A stretch of 25,066 nt of DNA from positions 1-25,066 of IMG/VR virus record IMGVR_UViG_3300037090_000360, one strand, 5' to 3'. The DNA is from a virus. Below, piece after piece: positions 23,221 to 25,066 of this stretch. The translations under genes and the position numbers were made by a program. Position 1 is the stretch's first letter, and each line of letters opens with the position of its first letter. Under the pieces are notes generated by a model. The model made no database searches and had not been told where the DNA came from. It saw only the letters and a list, made by a program, of their open reading frames with translations.

Positions 23221-24121
23221 TTTTTTTAAAAAAATATATTTTTGGTTTTATATTAAGATACATATTATCTTGATAAGTGTCGGCATTATGCTGTATAGAG
23301 CAGAAGCAGATGCACAAGCTGACCCAAATAATTTACAGGAAGGCGATAAAAGAATTCAAAGAATGCTTCACAGAAATCAAACCCTTGAAAAATTCTATGC
23401 TGGTAAAACTGATGAAAAATATGTCAGAGAATATTATGAAATATTAAAAAAGGCAGATAAGTTCATTCGTACAGCAACTCCATATCAGATGGCACTTGCA
23501 GCAGATAAACATGGAAGTTCTTATGCTCAAAAGGACCCAAGAGGTAAAAGATACGAGCATTTCGGTTTTTATGACGAAAAGCACAGACATGCTGGTAAAA
23601 CAATTGGTGAAGTTTTAATTCAGGAGTATGAAGAAAGAAGACTCAAAGATGATGATTATGAATTGCTTGGTATTTACAATAATGAACCAGTTGAAGTAGG
23701 ATTAGCAAAGGTTATGAATGTGATTAAAAAAATTGACGAAAATGATTTGGATTCTCAATATGAAGTAAAAGACATGACTGAAAAATCTAAGACTTTTGAA
23801 TTTCCAATCAAAGTTATTCGTGAAAATGAAAATACTGTAAATAAAATTGAACAACTTACTGAATTTTTACATATTAAAAAAATTGGGTTTGATTATCGTC
23901 AGTTAGAATTTTTAATACCGTTGAAATTCAAAACAAGTAATTATGACGAAAACACCGATCTTTTCAAAGAATTGATTAATATTAAAGAAGTTTTTCTCCG
24001 TAATGATTATGGCGAATTAACTGGTTATGGAATTATTAAATTTATAAAAAGAATACAACTAAATGATACTCATGATGTGTTGAAATTTGAAGCAATTGAA
24101 ATGCAAAACATGAGAACTTAA
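23213..24121 (+). CDS. hypothetical protein with an N-terminal membrane segment, 302 aa
   Basis: Function unknown. Residues 4-26 are a hydrophobic, aromatic stretch after a basic start (FFKKIYFWFYIKIHIILISV), either a signal anchor or a non-cleaved signal; ADAQADP follows it. Residues 40-120 contain a helical, charged region and the well-formed TPYQMALAADKHGSSYAQKD and RYEHFGFYDEKHRHAGKTIG. The C-terminal ~100 residues look like a small alpha/beta domain. Overlap with the upstream gene supports the first ATG, but Met26 (23288) would give a soluble protein if the hydrophobic part is not translated. Without the anchor it could be a virion component; with it, an inner-membrane phage protein. Confidence 0.7.
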   Translation: MINFFKKIYFWFYIKIHIILISVGIMLYRAEADAQADPNNLQEGDKRIQRMLHRNQTLEKFYAGKTDEKYVREYYEILKKADKFIRTATPYQMALAADKHGSSYAQKDPRGKRYEHFGFYDEKHRHAGKTIGEVLIQEYEERRLKDDDYELLGIYNNEPVEVGLAKVMNVIKKIDENDLDSQYEVKDMTEKSKTFEFPIKVIRENENTVNKIEQLTEFLHIKKIGFDYRQLEFLIPLKFKTSNYDENTDLFKELINIKEVFLRNDYGELTGYGIIKFIKRIQLNDTHDVLKFEAIEMQNMRT

Positions 24122-24141
24122 AATAAATAAAAAATATAATT

Positions 24142-24594
24142 ATGAACCCATATTTAGAAAACTTAAAAAAAGCAGTTGAAACTGGTGATTTTAATTCAGA
24201 AGCTGCAAAAAAAATAATTGAAATCGATAAAAACGCAGACAATGCAAAAGGTTTGTTTTTAACAGAAGAAGAAAAAAACGAATTGGCTAAGAAACGCTTA
24301 GATGCTGTTTTGGAAGGTACTGTTGTTACCGAAGAAGAAATTTTAAAAATTAATTCAGAATACGATAAAAAAATGGAAGAAATTAAAAAGCAAGATGCTG
24401 TCAATAAACAATTAGCAACATTAGTTGAAATTGAAGACATGGTAAAACTGAGTGTTGATGACATGATATCCTTTATAAAAGAACTTGAAGATAAATTCAA
24501 AAAAGAATTTGATGAAAATGACCCGATTTTTGAGAAATTAAAAACAAAAATAATAGAAACAAAACTTAAATATATATCTTTTATTAATTATTAA
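24142..24594 (+). CDS. acidic helical hypothetical protein, 150 aa
   Basis: No family recognised. It is charged and helical throughout, with AKKIIEIDKNADNAKGLFLT near the start and EIEDMVKLSVDDMISFIKEL in the second half, followed by KFKKEFDENDPIFEKLK. There are no cysteines, membrane segments or catalytic motifs. The leader is A-rich without a Shine-Dalgarno. It sits 20 bases after the membrane protein and 15 bases before the last gene. Its heptad-like composition suggests a coiled-coil partner or chaperone for a neighbouring structural protein. Confidence 0.72.
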   Translation: MNPYLENLKKAVETGDFNSEAAKKIIEIDKNADNAKGLFLTEEEKNELAKKRLDAVLEGTVVTEEEILKINSEYDKKMEEIKKQDAVNKQLATLVEIEDMVKLSVDDMISFIKELEDKFKKEFDENDPIFEKLKTKIIETKLKYISFINY

Positions 24595-24609
24595 TTAAAA
24601 ACAATTATT

Positions 24610-25066
24610 ATGACAAAATTTGAAGAAGCATCTGAGGATGTAGTAAAACTTTTTGATGAAGTTAGAGACGGCACAACAATCCCACAGTGGGTTGAATTTA
24701 AGGTTCTTTGTAATAACAAACAAAAAAAAGACCCTTGCAAACTTATAAAATCAAACGATCTTGTAGAAACACTTACTGAAGGATTAAACTTTGCAGTAGT
24801 AGTTAATGAAGAAATTTTTAACGAACTACCTGATGATATGAAAAAAATGGCATTTGATGAATGTCTCGCTGGTGTTGGTGTTAGTGAACTTGATGCACTT
24901 TCGCTTGAAAAACCAAATTTTAATACACATACAGGTGTATTACAGAAGTATGGACATGACCCAATTATTGTTCTTCACGAATCAATCAAAAGTCTTTATG
25001 ATACGAAAAAACAAAAAGAAGACGAAGAAAAAGCAGCAAAAAAAGAAAAGAAAAGTAAGAAGGGTT
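24610..25066 (+). CDS. hypothetical phage protein, 3' end cut by window; possibly an inactive metallopeptidase-like fold
   Basis: An open frame of 152 codons without a stop, beginning MTKFEEASEDVVKLFDEVRD, with an A-rich leader. Residues ~55-85 read DLVETLTEGLNFAVVVNEEI, then ELPDDMKKMAFDECLAGVGV (about 72-92). This is reminiscent of phage proteins with a 'putative metallopeptidase' fold in which a DHELxH helix occupies this position; here the His residues are absent (DECLAG), so any such fold would not bind zinc. The visible end is a Lys/Glu-rich tail, so the protein is probably close to its C-terminus. Fold assignment is tentative; that the gene is real is well supported by codon pattern and position. 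Confidence 0.7.
   Translation, partial: MTKFEEASEDVVKLFDEVRDGTTIPQWVEFKVLCNNKQKKDPCKLIKSNDLVETLTEGLNFAVVVNEEIFNELPDDMKKMAFDECLAGVGVSELDALSLEKPNFNTHTGVLQKYGHDPIIVLHESIKSLYDTKKQKEDEEKAAKKEKKSKKG

Noticed and set aside
24042-24500. 152-codon open frame on the minus strand
   Set aside because: Antisense to two plausible + strand genes; the Ser/Phe/Ile-rich composition is the usual shadow of Lys/Glu-rich genes.
1-25066. tRNA genes, rRNA genes, insertion sequences, CRISPR arrays, replication origin
   Set aside because: Looked for by eye in all gaps. Gaps are short and hold only leaders, GTATTTAT motifs and two terminators; no cloverleaf, transposase or spaced repeats were seen.
1-25066. Alternative genetic code (TAG or TGA reassigned), as in some large Bacteroidota phages
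   Set aside because: TAG ends the helicase, WYL-like and HAD genes, and TGA ends the 58-residue and ArdC-like genes at sensible positions with the next gene starting at once.

Overview
The window is a 25 kb piece of an AT-rich, gene-dense, single-strand genome that reads as a large tailed phage, probably a T4-type myovirus-like or jumbo phage of a Bacteroidota host. The phage call rests on a B-family DNA polymerase beside a SNF2 helicase, two free-standing homing endonucleases, multidomain 'polyvalent' proteins, and overlapping start/stop junctions throughout. The host call is an inference: I see no Shine-Dalgarno sequences, only A/T-rich leaders of the Bacteroidota type. The standard genetic code fits, since TAA, TAG and TGA all end real genes. 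No tRNA, CRISPR array or host gene was seen, and no gap exceeds 300 bases.

Layout. (1) 1-6719, replication and nucleotide chemistry: a SNF2 helicase cut by the window edge, a small unknown gene, a QueC-like 7-cyano-7-deazaguanine synthase, and a 1228-residue PolB with a variant motif C (VTDG). (2) 6730-10098, short units each preceded by the octamer GTATTTAT: an unknown protein, a Nudix hydrolase with an extra N-terminal domain, a small protein, a WYL-like protein, and an unknown protein ending in a strong terminator. (3) 10111-16353: a 1342-residue polyprotein (kinase-like N-terminus, unknown modules, complete class II CCA-adding nucleotidyltransferase), a homing endonuclease, an unknown protein and a cysteine hydrolase (isochorismatase-fold) candidate. 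(4) 16394-19101: a 58-residue protein, an ArdC-like anti-restriction metallopeptidase, a 2H phosphoesterase and a HAD phosphatase of the 'Swiss Army Knife RNA repair' type. (5) 19104-21293: a second homing endonuclease, a ParB-like/ADP-ribosyltransferase-like fusion, an unknown protein and a second terminator. (6) 21334-25066: a GT-B glycosyltransferase and four proteins that may be structural, the last cut by the window end.

The main proposal is that regions 2-5 encode an injected counter-defence and repair kit. Many of the proteins carry L/I-x-E sites (LNEG, LTEG, INEG, LNEA, LNEF), either just after a short N-terminal leader or exactly between domains. In T4, that tripeptide is what the prohead protease cuts when it matures capsid-packaged proteins such as the internal proteins and Alt. 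The functions are ones a phage would want on entry: ArdC-like anti-restriction, ART-like modification, Nudix and cysteine-hydrolase chemistry, and possible tRNA end repair (2H phosphoesterase, HAD phosphatase, CCA addition, kinase-like domain). Packaging and cleavage are inferred, not seen.

A second signal is the repeated GTATTTAT motif at seven gene starts. Its reverse complement, ATAAATAC, is nearly the T4 late promoter, yet every gene runs the other way.
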